In this document: positions 40,252-49,489 of the stretch, one piece after another | How positions within the stretch are numbered: position 1 is the stretch's first letter | Layout of the letters: each line of letters starts with the position of its first letter | Origin: Polycladomyces subterraneus | GTDB lineage: Bacteria; Bacillota; Bacilli; Thermoactinomycetales; JIR-001 | DNA length: 64,000 nt | Direction of reading: 5' to 3' | Assembly: GCF_030433435.1 (NCBI RefSeq) | Contig: NZ_JANRHH010000013.1 | Coordinates: 118,020 to 182,019 of the forward strand | Program-made: the position numbers and the translations under genes | The notes under the pieces: generated by a model | The model's input: only the letters and a program-made list of their open reading frames with translations | The model's database searches: none | Told to the model about the DNA's origin: nothing

Positions 40252-40770
40252 TCACGGTGCCGGTTCATACCGCAAACAGATGACCTGCTTGACCCCGGAA
40301 GGAAAGCGTTTCTCCTTCCTTTCGTACTCACGGAATCCCAACGCTCGCCAAAACGGAAGCGCGTCCACATTTTCCTCTACCACACCCAGGCGCACCTCAG
40401 GCCACCCCCGGGCGACCACCCACTGGAGGAACCCTTCCGCCGATTCGCGGCCGAATCCACGTCGCTGACAGTCGCGGTGGATCATCAACAGCCCCAACCA
40501 CGGCATACCGTCCGTGTCCGACCGTTCCCAGTATTCCAGTACTCCGATGAGCTTCCGGTCCTCCCGTCGAAAGACACCAAGCGATGTGCGCCCTGTCCAC
40601 TCAGCCACCTGCAGGTCCCGCAACATCTGGTCGCGGGTGTAAACGCCCACTCCGTCGGGAGTGCCTTCCGTAATTCGGAGATAATCGGAATTGGACAAAT
40701 AGACGTGATAGAGGTCGTCCAGGTGTTCATCCTCGATCCGGGCTACCGTCAATCGCTGGGTTTCAAACAT
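40252..40770 (-). CDS. GNAT family N-acetyltransferase
   Basis: GCN5-related acetyltransferase of 172 residues, resembling the RimJ/L group. The acetyl-CoA loop lies in RDCQRRGFGRES near residue 100, and the later LGVVEENVDALPFWRALGF motif is typical. Start ATG 40770 follows GGGAGGAA. It may acetylate a protein terminus or a small amine; the substrate is unknown. It stands alone between terminators. Confidence 0.88.
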   Translation of the reverse strand: MFETQRLTVARIEDEHLDDLYHVYLSNSDYLRITEGTPDGVGVYTRDQMLRDLQVAEWTGRTSLGVFRREDRKLIGVLEYWERSDTDGMPWLGLLMIHRDCQRRGFGRESAEGFLQWVVARGWPEVRLGVVEENVDALPFWRALGFREYERKEKRFPSGVKQVICLRYEPAP

Positions 40771-40883
40771 CCGGATTCCTCCCATTTTTTGAAGCCATTT
40801 CACAAAGGATGACTCATTTCAATGATAATGCAGTGGGCGTTGTTTTTCCGGGTGAGCACCTTCAGGAGCCTGACAAAGAGGAG

Positions 40884-40957
40884 GAACGGACCACGATGAG
40901 AAACACAGGCTAGATGTTTGAGCGATAGCCAGTTTTGCCGCCCGTGGTCCGTTTCAA
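40884..40957. repeat. Inverted repeat between GNAT and SDR genes
   Basis: GGAACGGACCACG near 40889 pairs with CGTGGTCCGTTTC near 40944 across a 43-nt interior. No T-run follows. The gap 40771-41059 otherwise holds nothing I can name. Confidence 0.45.
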
Positions 40958-41059
40958 AGCGGGCAATTTTTCTTCCTTGCAGAGCGACTGGCGGAGCGAG
41001 CTGGAAAAACAAGGGCAAAACGCAAGAATATACGGGTTGATCGATGTTGGAAATAAGCT

Positions 41060-41827
41060 CTAAAAATAGTTGCTGGTAATCCCGCCGTCGATGGTGATGA
41101 CCGCGCCGTTGGTCCAATCGGATTCGTCGGAGGCGAGGTAAATCGCGCAGTGGACGATGTCCTCCGGACGGCCGAAACGTCCGCTGGGCTGGCGGCTGAG
41201 GCGGATGCGACGGGCTTCCTCATCCTTTAACAGCCATTCCGTCATCAAAGGCGTTTCAATCGGTCCCGGACAGATCACATTGCTTCGAATCCCTTTGGGC
41301 CGGAATTGAATGGCCAGCGATTTGGTGAGGGAAATCACAGCTCCCTTGGAAGCAGTATAAGCGTCTTGAGGTACACTGCACCCAACCAGGGCGACGAAGG
41401 AAGCAATATTGATGATCGACCCTTTCCCCTGTTGGATCATGTGGGGAATCGTGTATTTACAGGTCAGAAAGATGCCCCGGACATTCACCGCCATCACCTG
41501 ATCCCACACCTCGACGGACGTATCAATGACGGAGTGATCCGCTTCCGGCATAATCCCCGCGTTATTGTACAGTACATCCAACCGCCCAAACCGTTGATGG
41601 GCTCCTTCGATCGCCTGCTTCACACTGGCCTCATCAGCCACATCGCAAGGGAAGAAAGCCGCTTCTCCACCTTGGCGGACAATGGATTCAGCCGCTTCTC
41701 TCCCCGCCTCTTCGTTTCGTTCCAGCACGGCGACTTTTGCTCCTTCGGCGGCGAACATTTCCGCTGCCTTTTTTCCCATCCCGCTACCGGCACCGGTGAT
41801 GACAGCCACTTTTTCTTTCAGGCGCAT
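41060..41827 (-). CDS. SDR family oxidoreductase
   Basis: Short-chain dehydrogenase/reductase of 255 residues. The cofactor motif TGAGSGMG is at residues 11-18, NNAG near residue 87, catalytic Ser in NIASF and the Tyr-Lys pair in AYTASKGAV. An acidic or basic residue discriminating NAD from NADP is not obvious (LERNEEAG). Start ATG 41827 follows GGGAGGG. It lies next to the ligase/aldehyde dehydrogenase cluster in the same direction, but with a 230-bp gap carrying a repeat relic, so operon membership is uncertain. Substrate unknown. Confidence 0.88.
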   Translation of the reverse strand: MRLKEKVAVITGAGSGMGKKAAEMFAAEGAKVAVLERNEEAGREAAESIVRQGGEAAFFPCDVADEASVKQAIEGAHQRFGRLDVLYNNAGIMPEADHSVIDTSVEVWDQVMAVNVRGIFLTCKYTIPHMIQQGKGSIINIASFVALVGCSVPQDAYTASKGAVISLTKSLAIQFRPKGIRSNVICPGPIETPLMTEWLLKDEEARRIRLSRQPSGRFGRPEDIVHCAIYLASDESDWTNGAVITIDGGITSNYF

Positions 41828-41974
41828 GATAGTCCCTCCCGCAATTGTGTGAATATCCCTATTGATCTCCGGGTGAGCCTGATTTCCTAAGGTCCCCATT
41901 GGAAAAAGGTCACCCTTCACGCAGTTCGGTGAATGATTCGATGAAGCCGCCTGAAAATCCACGGACTAAGGGCG

Positions 41975-42041
41975 GTAACCACTTCAAAATCCCACGGCGA
42001 CCAAAGGGAATATCTCTGGTGCTTCAGCCGTGGGGAGTGTC
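41975..42041. repeat. Short sequence shared with 9991-10064
   Basis: The run CCACTTCAAAATCC, GCGACCAAAGGG, TCTCTGGT, CAGCCGTGGGG matches the block beside spo0F in order. It resembles the right end of IS200/IS605-type elements; no transposase gene is left. Confidence 0.35.
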
Positions 42042-42055
42042 AGCATACACACTGG

Positions 42056-43426
42056 TTAAATGCGTTCAAAGTATCGCCGTTTTTCCCAATCGGTGACAAT
42101 TCGGTCATACGCTTGCTGTTCCACCCGGGCAGCATGCAGGTAGTGAGCGGCGACCTCCTCTCCCAATGCCTCTCGAACAAACTTGCTTTCAGAAAACGCC
42201 AAGATCGCTTCATACAGGGAAGTTGGGAGACGGTGCGTACCGGTCTGGGTATATCCGTTTCCTTCGCAGTTCGCTTCCAGCTCATAACCTTGTTTGATGC
42301 CTTCCAATCCGGAAGCAATCATGGCAGCATATGCGAGATAGGGGTTGGCATCGGCTCCGGGGAAGCGGTTCTCGATTCGAAGGCTCTCCCCTTTGCCCAC
42401 AATTCGCAGCCCGCAGGTACGGTTATCCCAGCCCCAGACGATGTTGGTCGGTGCCCAGCTGGCGGTGATGTACCGTTTATAGGAATTGACGTTGGGGGCA
42501 AACAGGATCGCTGTCTCCCGCATATGGCGAATGACGCCCGCAAGGAAATGGCGCATCGTCCGTGACATGCCCCGCTCCTCCTCCGGATCGTAAAAGGCAT
42601 TTTTCCCATGTTTCCGGTCCCTCAAGCTCACGTGAATGTGACAGCTGGAACCGGTCCAGTCGTGATCCGGCTTGGCCATAAATGTCACCGCCACCCCTTG
42701 CTGGATCGCCATTTCCTTCATCCCGTGTTTGAGCAGCACGTGCCGGTCAGCTGCTTCCAATGCCGAACTGTACCGCACATTGATCTCATGCTGGGCGATG
42801 CCCGCTTCCCCTTTGGTGCACTCCACCGGGATTCCCGCCTGTGTGAGTTTCTCCCGGAACAACCGATACAAGGGTTCATTTCTCGTTCCCTGCAAAAGTT
42901 GATAATCTTCATTAAAATGACCGCCGAGGTTCAATCCTTCATACCCCTTGCTCCACGCTTCTTCGTAGGTATTCCGGATCAGGTAAAACTCCAGCTCGCT
43001 CGCCATGTACAGATCAAAACCCATTTTTGCGGCCCGTTCCAGCTGCCGCTTCAGGACAGAGCGCGGGGCGATCTCCACCAGCCTGCCTTCTTCATCCACC
43101 ACATCCGCCAGGATCAGAGCCGTTTTTTCTAACCAGGGGATCAGGCGAAGCGTCTCCCAATCCGGTTTTGCTGTCCAATCGCCGTATCCCTTTTCCCACC
43201 CTACTGCGGAAAATCCCTCCGGGGTGGTCATCTCCATATCCGTCCCCAGCAAATAATCGCAGAAATGCGTACCTTTATCCATGACTTCGAGAAAATAATC
43301 TGCCGTCAGCCGTTTGCCGACCAAACGCCCCTGCATATCACAAAACCCCAGGATGACCGTATCCACCACGTCTTCGGCAATCCACTGCTTCAAAATATCC
43401 GGGGATGCCATCTGCACTGTCGTCAT
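42056..43426 (-). CDS. Glutamine-synthetase-like ligase (gamma-glutamylamide type)
   Basis: Glutamine synthetase superfamily enzyme of 456 residues with the beta-grasp N-domain and the catalytic barrel (ELEFYLIRNTY, GEAGIAQHEIN, GSSCHIHVSL, ENRFPGADANPYLAYAA). It lacks the usual spacing and adenylylation features of GlnA and resembles PuuA/GlnA3-type ligases that glutamylate amines. Neighbours (aldehyde dehydrogenase, M20 peptidase, APC permease) support a catabolic role via gamma-glutamyl intermediates. Start ATG 43426 follows GGAAAGGGG. The actual amine is unknown. Confidence 0.82.
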   Translation of the reverse strand: MTTVQMASPDILKQWIAEDVVDTVILGFCDMQGRLVGKRLTADYFLEVMDKGTHFCDYLLGTDMEMTTPEGFSAVGWEKGYGDWTAKPDWETLRLIPWLEKTALILADVVDEEGRLVEIAPRSVLKRQLERAAKMGFDLYMASELEFYLIRNTYEEAWSKGYEGLNLGGHFNEDYQLLQGTRNEPLYRLFREKLTQAGIPVECTKGEAGIAQHEINVRYSSALEAADRHVLLKHGMKEMAIQQGVAVTFMAKPDHDWTGSSCHIHVSLRDRKHGKNAFYDPEEERGMSRTMRHFLAGVIRHMRETAILFAPNVNSYKRYITASWAPTNIVWGWDNRTCGLRIVGKGESLRIENRFPGADANPYLAYAAMIASGLEGIKQGYELEANCEGNGYTQTGTHRLPTSLYEAILAFSESKFVREALGEEVAAHYLHAARVEQQAYDRIVTDWEKRRYFERI

Positions 43427-43449
43427 GGAATCGCCCCTTTCCCGAACGT

Positions 43450-44904
43450 TCACAGATTGATCGACAGGTACTTGATGTTGAGAAACTCTTCCATCCCGTA
43501 ACGTCCACCTTCCCGTCCCTGACCGCTCTCCTTGATCCCCCCGAATGGCGCCTGCGGGACGCTCAAGGAGGTGCCATTCACCGCAACCATGCCGAATTCT
43601 AGTCCTTCCGCCACCGTGAACGCACGACGGATATCTTGGGTGAAAAAGTAGGCGGCCAGTCCGTAAGGGGTATCGTTCACCCGTTTCACGATCTCCTCCT
43701 CATCGGAAAAGGAAACCACGGGCGCCACCGGACCGAAGATTTCCTCCTGCGTTATACGCATATCGACGGACACACCGGCCAATACGGTAGGAGCGTAGAA
43801 GGTCCCTCGCGCCAACGGTCCTTCCAAAAGACGTCGACCGCCCGTCAAGATCTCCGCTCCCTTCTCCACCGCATCCCGGACCAGATCGTCGATTTTCCTG
43901 ATGCCGGCTTCATCGATCACCGGACCGATCTCGGTTTCCGGCTCCCAACCGAAACCGACCCGGAGCCGCCTTACCCGGTCGACTAATTTTTTCAGAAAAT
44001 CGTCCAGCACACGCTCGTGAACATAGATGACGTTGATCCCGTTGCACATCTGCCCGCAGTTCTCAAATTTATTGCCCACCGCGGCAGCCACCGCCCGATC
44101 CACGTCCGCATCGGAAAACACAATTAGCGGTGCATTGCCGCCCAGTTCCAACGACAACCGTTTCACCTGCCGGGCCGAGGCTTCGATCAGCTGTTTGCCC
44201 ACCTCGGTGGAACCGGTGAAGGAGATTTTCCGCACCTTGGGATCATCCAGCAATGCTTGTCCGATTTCACCAGCATTCCCCGTCACCAAATTGGCCACAC
44301 CGGACGGCAGTCCCGTCTTCTCCAGCAATTGCATGAGAAAAGCGGCGGTCAAGGGAGTCTGGCTGGCCGGTTTCAACACCATCGTACAACCAGCGGCCAA
44401 TGCGGCTGCCATTTTCCGTGTCACCATCGTAGCCGGATAGTTCCACGGTGTGATCAATGCCGCCACGCCCACCGGTTGGCGAATCACCAGGATGCGTTGG
44501 TCGCGTTTGGAGCCGGGGAGGGCCTCCCCCGCCACGCGTTTGGCTTCTTCACCGTACCACTCCGAAAAATCCGCCGCCGCATCCACTTCTTCCAACGCTT
44601 CCGACAAAGGTTTCCCCTGCTCCATCGTAAGCAGGTGTGCCAACGACTCCCGGTTGCGACGGATTTCCTCGGCCCACTTTTTGAGATACCCGCCCCGTTC
44701 AGCGGCCGTCAAACCGGACCAGTCGGGAAAAGCCTGATGTGCGGCATCCACTGCTTGCGCCGTTTCCTTTCGGCCCCCTTTGGGAACGTCCCCCACTACT
44801 TCCCCGTTGGCGGGGTTGAACACGGTCACTGTTTCGCCCGTTTCGCTGTCCATCCATTGCCCACCGATCCACATCCGCTGATGGATCGCTATCCACGTCT
44901 GCAT
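43450..44904 (-). CDS. NAD(P)-dependent aldehyde dehydrogenase (GabD/PuuC-like)
   Basis: Aldehyde dehydrogenase of 484 residues, closest by feel to succinate-semialdehyde or gamma-glutamyl-aminoaldehyde dehydrogenases. Cofactor motif FTGSTEVGK, active-site glutamate LELGGNAP, and catalytic cysteine in NCGQMCNG are present, as are TPWNYP and EEIFGPV. It precedes the glutamine-synthetase-like gene by 24 nt in the same operon and would oxidise the aldehyde formed from a deaminated or glutamylated amine. Confidence 0.9.
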   Translation of the reverse strand: MQTWIAIHQRMWIGGQWMDSETGETVTVFNPANGEVVGDVPKGGRKETAQAVDAAHQAFPDWSGLTAAERGGYLKKWAEEIRRNRESLAHLLTMEQGKPLSEALEEVDAAADFSEWYGEEAKRVAGEALPGSKRDQRILVIRQPVGVAALITPWNYPATMVTRKMAAALAAGCTMVLKPASQTPLTAAFLMQLLEKTGLPSGVANLVTGNAGEIGQALLDDPKVRKISFTGSTEVGKQLIEASARQVKRLSLELGGNAPLIVFSDADVDRAVAAAVGNKFENCGQMCNGINVIYVHERVLDDFLKKLVDRVRRLRVGFGWEPETEIGPVIDEAGIRKIDDLVRDAVEKGAEILTGGRRLLEGPLARGTFYAPTVLAGVSVDMRITQEEIFGPVAPVVSFSDEEEIVKRVNDTPYGLAAYFFTQDIRRAFTVAEGLEFGMVAVNGTSLSVPQAPFGGIKESGQGREGGRYGMEEFLNIKYLSINL

Positions 44905-45029
44905 GATCTCCCTCCTGATCCCATCGTTCTGATCTAGGTGAGTCTAGGGATTGTCAAGTAAAATTACCCACACACCCTAGTCCCCCATTGGCAAAAAGCC
45001 ACTTACTCCGCGGATCGACGAACGACCGG

Positions 45030-46247
45030 TCACTTTCCGGACGGCCAATCAGACTCCGCCTTCCGCAGGTTCGCCAAGGGTGTACAAGACATCAGCAGGG
45101 CCAACAATGATGTTCGCGGCACCACACTTTCCGGTTCAATATATTCGTCCGGCCCGTGATCCAACCCCCCTACTGGCCCAAGCCCGTCCAAACACGGTAC
45201 GCCCTGCGTGGCGATCCAGTTGGCATCAGAACCCCCGCCTGTGTCCGTGTCCCGCAAGGGAATCCCCAGGGACGCCGCACACTCCCGGGCCAAAGCGGCC
45301 AGCCGTTCGATCACCGTATTGCGGATCATGGGCGGAAACCATTGTTTCATGTCCGCTTCCATCCTTACGCCGGAGATCCCCGGCCGGGAGACCACCTCCC
45401 GCACCAATGCTTCCACTCGGGAAACGGCATCGGGGTGAAACAGACGGATATCCACTTGTGCTTCGGCCCGATCCGGTACCACGTTGGACTGGGTTCCGCC
45501 CTGGATCGTCCCGATGTTAATCCGAAAGGTCTCTTCATCCGCCGCTCGTTTCCGGAGCCACTGGAGTCGATCGATCAACTCCACGACGGCATTGGCTCCC
45601 TTTTCCGGCTCGACGCCCGCATGGGCGGATCGGCCGTGGGCGGTCAATATTAGCTGGATCACTCCCGCCCGGGCACTGACGATATCCCCATTGGCCCGCG
45701 CTGCTTCCAACACATAGACGGCATCCATCCCGGACAACAGCTCGATCATTCGGTTCCGGGTGTGAAAAGAGCCGGTCTCCTCCTCGCTGTTCACCACCAA
45801 GCGGATTTCACCAAAATCCTCCCATCCCAACCGGCGCAACACCTGAACGGCATATAGCCCCACCAACAAACCGCCCTTCATGTCACATACACCCGGGCCC
45901 ACCAGCCGATGACCCCGGCGCTGCATCGGCCGTGCTTCCGCTGTTCCGTCAGGGTAGACCGTATCGCAATGCCCCAGCAGACCGATTCGCCTCTGACCGC
46001 TTCCTCGCATCCGTCCCACCCACAATCCGGCACAGCCTTCGATCGGTAAATGGGTCACTTGAAAACCGGCATCCGCCATCCAACCGGCAAAAATGTCCCC
46101 CGCCCGTTTCACACCTGCAGGGTTTTGCGTGCCGCAATCGATTCCCACCAGTGCGCGCAATCGTTCTTCCCAACCCTCCGTCACATCAGCGGCGACAGAG
46201 CGGATTTGATCAGGTGTAAATGGATTCCTTGATGCGGGATGGTTCAT
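45030..46247 (-). CDS. M20 family metallopeptidase (glutamate carboxypeptidase-like)
   Basis: Zinc-dependent peptidase/deacylase of 405 residues. Zinc ligands are in GHCDTVYP, CDMKGG and the catalytic EEE of NSEEETGS; the dimerisation domain with AHAGVEPEKGANA follows. It resembles carboxypeptidase G2 enzymes, which release C-terminal glutamate; in this cluster it could hydrolyse a glutamyl amide (inference). Start ATG 46247 follows AAAAGGAGG. It lies between the permease and aldehyde dehydrogenase genes. Confidence 0.88.
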   Translation of the reverse strand: MNHPASRNPFTPDQIRSVAADVTEGWEERLRALVGIDCGTQNPAGVKRAGDIFAGWMADAGFQVTHLPIEGCAGLWVGRMRGSGQRRIGLLGHCDTVYPDGTAEARPMQRRGHRLVGPGVCDMKGGLLVGLYAVQVLRRLGWEDFGEIRLVVNSEEETGSFHTRNRMIELLSGMDAVYVLEAARANGDIVSARAGVIQLILTAHGRSAHAGVEPEKGANAVVELIDRLQWLRKRAADEETFRINIGTIQGGTQSNVVPDRAEAQVDIRLFHPDAVSRVEALVREVVSRPGISGVRMEADMKQWFPPMIRNTVIERLAALARECAASLGIPLRDTDTGGGSDANWIATQGVPCLDGLGPVGGLDHGPDEYIEPESVVPRTSLLALLMSCTPLANLRKAESDWPSGK

Positions 46248-46377
46248 TGTTTTCCTCCTTTTCGGGCAATATCCGACCCGGATCGCAGGACGCGGGCAAG
46301 GTGCGCTTCGCTTTGAAAATGGCCTGCGATCGCTCACCCGGGAAACCATCATCCGCTGATTGAATTGCCAGCGCGCC

Positions 46378-47916
46378 CTAACCGCCCAGTTCGGCTTCCC
46401 GCCGCGCTAACTCCTCAGCCGACACCCGCAAGGCCGCCTGTGGACCCGGGAAATGATCCCGATAATATGCCAGATCCATGACCAACAGGATCAACATCAT
46501 CGCCACGAGCGCGATCCCTGCATTTTGATTGGGTGGAATCACCATCACCACGCTGATCAACACGATCCACATCAACGCAGCAACAGCAACCGGCTTACCC
46601 CACCTTCCCAGATTCCACGGTCCCAGATGACGTGGTGTGAACCTGCCTTGTGACTCAGCAACCAGTCGAAGCCAAATGGGAATGCCGTAGGAAACGTACA
46701 GTCCCACCACACTGACCCCTGTCAAAAACGCCAGGGTGGTGTAGGTAGTATTGGGGTTGACCATTTTGATGAAATAGTCAACCAATGCCAGGACGAAGGA
46801 CAAGATGACCGACAACCAGATCGCCGGAACGGGTGTCCGGTATCGTTTGCTGATTCGGGCGAACCAATCACTGCGCGGCATCCCCTTGTCCCGCGCAAAA
46901 GCGTACACCATCCGGGAGAAGGACGTAATGGAAGAAAGGCCGCAAAACCACATGGCCAACACGATCAGCCACAAAATCGTTTGACCGAAGGTAGTGCCCA
47001 GTGCCTGGCTGATCACATAAATGAACGGATTCTCTGCAGATACCGCCGCCTTCGCATCATGGACAGACAAGGTGACGAATGCCAACATGACCATACCGGC
47101 CACAAAGGAAAACACCACAGACGAGAAGATTCCCCACGGCGCCCGCACCCGGGGGTTAATCGTCTCCTCAATGGTGTGGGCCGAAGCGTCGTATCCGGTA
47201 AACGTCCATTGCGCCTGCAGCAAACCGATCAGAAAAGCCAGCCAATACGGCTTGTCCGAAAACGTTTCTCCCAGCTGAAACAGGGTATCGATCGGTTGCA
47301 AGGGGCGATTTCCCAGAAAGGCCAGACTCACGACCAAAATCAGCACCACCGCAATGTGATACCAAGCGGAAAAATCATTCAGCTTGGCCACGATGCGAAT
47401 CCCCACATGGTTGAGAATACCGTGGGACAACAATACCATGGCAAACAAGATCAATGTGGTCGTCTCCGTCATCCGGTAACCCAACACCGGTGAGAGCAAA
47501 CCGTCGGCAAACAGGGCAACCGAGTAATCAATACCCGCCACGATCCCGATCTGGCCGATCAGATTGATCCAAGCCGTATACCACCCCCAGCGCTTGCTTC
47601 CCAACAGCGAAGCCCAATGGTACAACGCCCCCGCCGTCGGGATCGCGGAAGCCAGCTCAGCCATGGCTGCGGCCACCAACATGCAAAACAAGGCGACCAA
47701 CGGCCAGCCAAAGCCCATCATGCCCGTCCCGCCATATGTCAATCCGTGACCGTACAATGAGACGGCACCGGTCAAAATCGAGATGATGGAAAACGAAATG
47801 GCAAAATTCGAAAATCCGCCCATGTCCCGTAACAGCTCTTGGGCATAACCGAATCGGTGCAACAGCTTTTTGTCCTCAGACAGTTGCTGCTCCTTACGAG
47901 ATTTGCTGGTCGTCAA
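46378..47916 (-). CDS. APC family amino acid/amine permease
   Basis: Polytopic transporter of 512 residues with about 12 membrane segments. The N-terminal GGFSNFAISFSIISILTG and the WTFTGYDASAHTIEET region match the APC group containing GABA/choline/polyamine permeases. Start is TTG 47916 behind GAAGGAGGGGG. It is preceded by, and overlaps, a 54-residue membrane peptide gene. Likely importer of the amine or amino acid handled by the downstream genes. Confidence 0.9.
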   Translation of the reverse strand: MTTSKSRKEQQLSEDKKLLHRFGYAQELLRDMGGFSNFAISFSIISILTGAVSLYGHGLTYGGTGMMGFGWPLVALFCMLVAAAMAELASAIPTAGALYHWASLLGSKRWGWYTAWINLIGQIGIVAGIDYSVALFADGLLSPVLGYRMTETTTLILFAMVLLSHGILNHVGIRIVAKLNDFSAWYHIAVVLILVVSLAFLGNRPLQPIDTLFQLGETFSDKPYWLAFLIGLLQAQWTFTGYDASAHTIEETINPRVRAPWGIFSSVVFSFVAGMVMLAFVTLSVHDAKAAVSAENPFIYVISQALGTTFGQTILWLIVLAMWFCGLSSITSFSRMVYAFARDKGMPRSDWFARISKRYRTPVPAIWLSVILSFVLALVDYFIKMVNPNTTYTTLAFLTGVSVVGLYVSYGIPIWLRLVAESQGRFTPRHLGPWNLGRWGKPVAVAALMWIVLISVVMVIPPNQNAGIALVAMMLILLVMDLAYYRDHFPGPQAALRVSAEELARREAELGG

Positions 47917-48058
47917 CCACGTCCCCCTCCTTCACGCTCCCAAGGAAACTTTCATGCGCTTCCTCGTCGAAAGAGCGAACATTCCGGTTGGCGATAGCAC
48001 CGATTGTCACCGCCACTACGCAAGCGGCTGCAATCAACAACAACCCCCACACCGTCAC
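47894..48058 (-). CDS. Small membrane protein overlapping the permease gene
   Basis: A 54-residue protein from GTG 48058 behind AGAGGTGG. One membrane helix (LLLIAAACVVAVTIGAIA) is followed by a charged, acidic C-terminus ending DDQQIS. Its last 23 nt overlap the start of the APC permease gene, a sign of translational coupling. Small single-helix partners of transporters are known in several families, so an accessory subunit is plausible, but this one is unrecognised. Confidence 0.6.
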   Translation of the reverse strand: MTVWGLLLIAAACVVAVTIGAIANRNVRSFDEEAHESFLGSVKEGDVVDDQQIS

Positions 48059-48142
48059 CCGAACCACCTCTTTCTCCCGAGTTCCATCAATGGTGATATG
48101 GTCAGTGTATCATAAATAGATATAATGTTCAAAATTTATTTA

Positions 48143-48196
48143 TTATCGGAATAAAAACCTGAGATTTGTTAATATATTATTAATCTCATCCGATAA
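48143..48196. promoter_or_regulatory. Nested inverted repeat in the divergent promoter region
   Basis: TTATCGGA / TCCGATAA arms enclose GAGATT / AATCTC arms in an AT-rich stretch, ending 17 nt before the threonine-synthase-like start. Its position between divergent operons suggests an operator or a leader hairpin. A regulator is not evident. Confidence 0.5.
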
Positions 48197-48213
48197 GTAG
48201 GAGTTGAATCGAG

Positions 48214-49455
48214 TTGTACAGTTATGTCTCCCATCTTTCATGTCCGAAATGTAACCGAACCTACCGAACAGAAGAAGAACATCATCTTTGTCAGTGTGGT
48301 TCTCCCCTCAGGGTGGATTATCACCTGGAAGAGTTAAAAAAGGTATACCAGCCTGTTCATTTGAAGGGGAGGGAGAACACCTTATGGAGATATCATGAGC
48401 TACTGCCTGTCCAACATCCCGAACATGTTGTCTCCTTGGGCGAAGGAATGACTCCGTTGATTCCCATGTTCAAAATCGGTCAAGAGATGGATATTGCCCA
48501 ATTGTACATGAAGGATGAAGGCGCCCTTCCAACCGGATCATTTAAAGCGAGGGGAGCGGCCGTCGGCGTGTCCAAAGCGAAAGAACTGGGTGTACAGGAG
48601 CTGGCCATGCCCACCAATGGAAATGCGGGTGCTGCGTGGTCGCTCTATGCGGCGAGAGCTGGTATTCGATGCAATATCGTGATGCCGGTCGATGCCCCGG
48701 AGGTTACGCGAAATGAGTGTGCCATTTCCGGCGCCCGCCTATATCTTGTCGATGGCTTAATCAGTGACGCCGGGAAAATCGTGGCACAAGGGATACAGGA
48801 TTTCCACTGGTACGATGCCTCTACACTAAAAGAACCATACCGGATTGAAGGAAAAAAAACCATGGGTCTGGAAATCGCTGAACAGATGGAGTGGAAAATA
48901 CCTGACGTGATTGTATACCCCACAGGAGGCGGGGTGGGATTGATCGGAATTTATAAAGCACTGCAAGAATTGCGGGACCTGGGTTGGATTCAGGATCGGC
49001 TTCCCCGGTTGGTTGCCGTACAAGCAGAAGGATGTGCCCCCATTGTAAAAGCGTGGGAAGAAAAGAAATGGGAATCTGAATACTGGGAAAATGCCTCCAC
49101 CGTTGCTTTTGGAATCAACGTACCGAAAGCGCTGGGAGATTTCCTTGTACTGGAAGCGATTGACCAGACTGAGGGCTGTGCGATCGCAGTGGACGATACT
49201 TCTATTTTGGAAGAACAAAAGAGGATCGCCCAGTTGGAGGGAGCGTTTGTCTGTCCCGAAGGAGCTGCAACGTTTGTTGCCGCTCGCCGTCTAAGAGAAA
49301 ACGGCTGGATTCAAGAAGGGGAAACTGTTGTCGTGTTAAATACGGGAACCGGGATTAAATATCCCCATACCATACAGGCGAAACCGCCCATTCTCCAACC
49401 AGGTGCACGGATCGAAATGGAACCCCATGAAGGCAAGCTCGATTGGGAAGGTTAA
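48214..49455 (+). CDS. Threonine synthase-like PLP enzyme
   Basis: Fold-type II PLP enzyme of 413 residues. An N-terminal zinc-ribbon-like knuckle (C10, C13, C26, C28) is followed by the catalytic domain with the PLP lysine K111 in TGSFKARG, the phosphate loop GGGVGL and the asparagine loop TNGNAGAAW. This is the threonine synthase layout, but similar proteins act on other amino acids. Pairing with a gamma-lyase-like gene and an amino-acid permease leaves a catabolic role open. Start TTG 48214 follows TAGGAG. Confidence 0.8.
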   Translation: MYSYVSHLSCPKCNRTYRTEEEHHLCQCGSPLRVDYHLEELKKVYQPVHLKGRENTLWRYHELLPVQHPEHVVSLGEGMTPLIPMFKIGQEMDIAQLYMKDEGALPTGSFKARGAAVGVSKAKELGVQELAMPTNGNAGAAWSLYAARAGIRCNIVMPVDAPEVTRNECAISGARLYLVDGLISDAGKIVAQGIQDFHWYDASTLKEPYRIEGKKTMGLEIAEQMEWKIPDVIVYPTGGGVGLIGIYKALQELRDLGWIQDRLPRLVAVQAEGCAPIVKAWEEKKWESEYWENASTVAFGINVPKALGDFLVLEAIDQTEGCAIAVDDTSILEEQKRIAQLEGAFVCPEGAATFVAARRLRENGWIQEGETVVVLNTGTGIKYPHTIQAKPPILQPGARIEMEPHEGKLDWEG

Positions 49456-49489
49456 ATCTATGATTCATTCCGGGAAAGGAGCAGGGATT

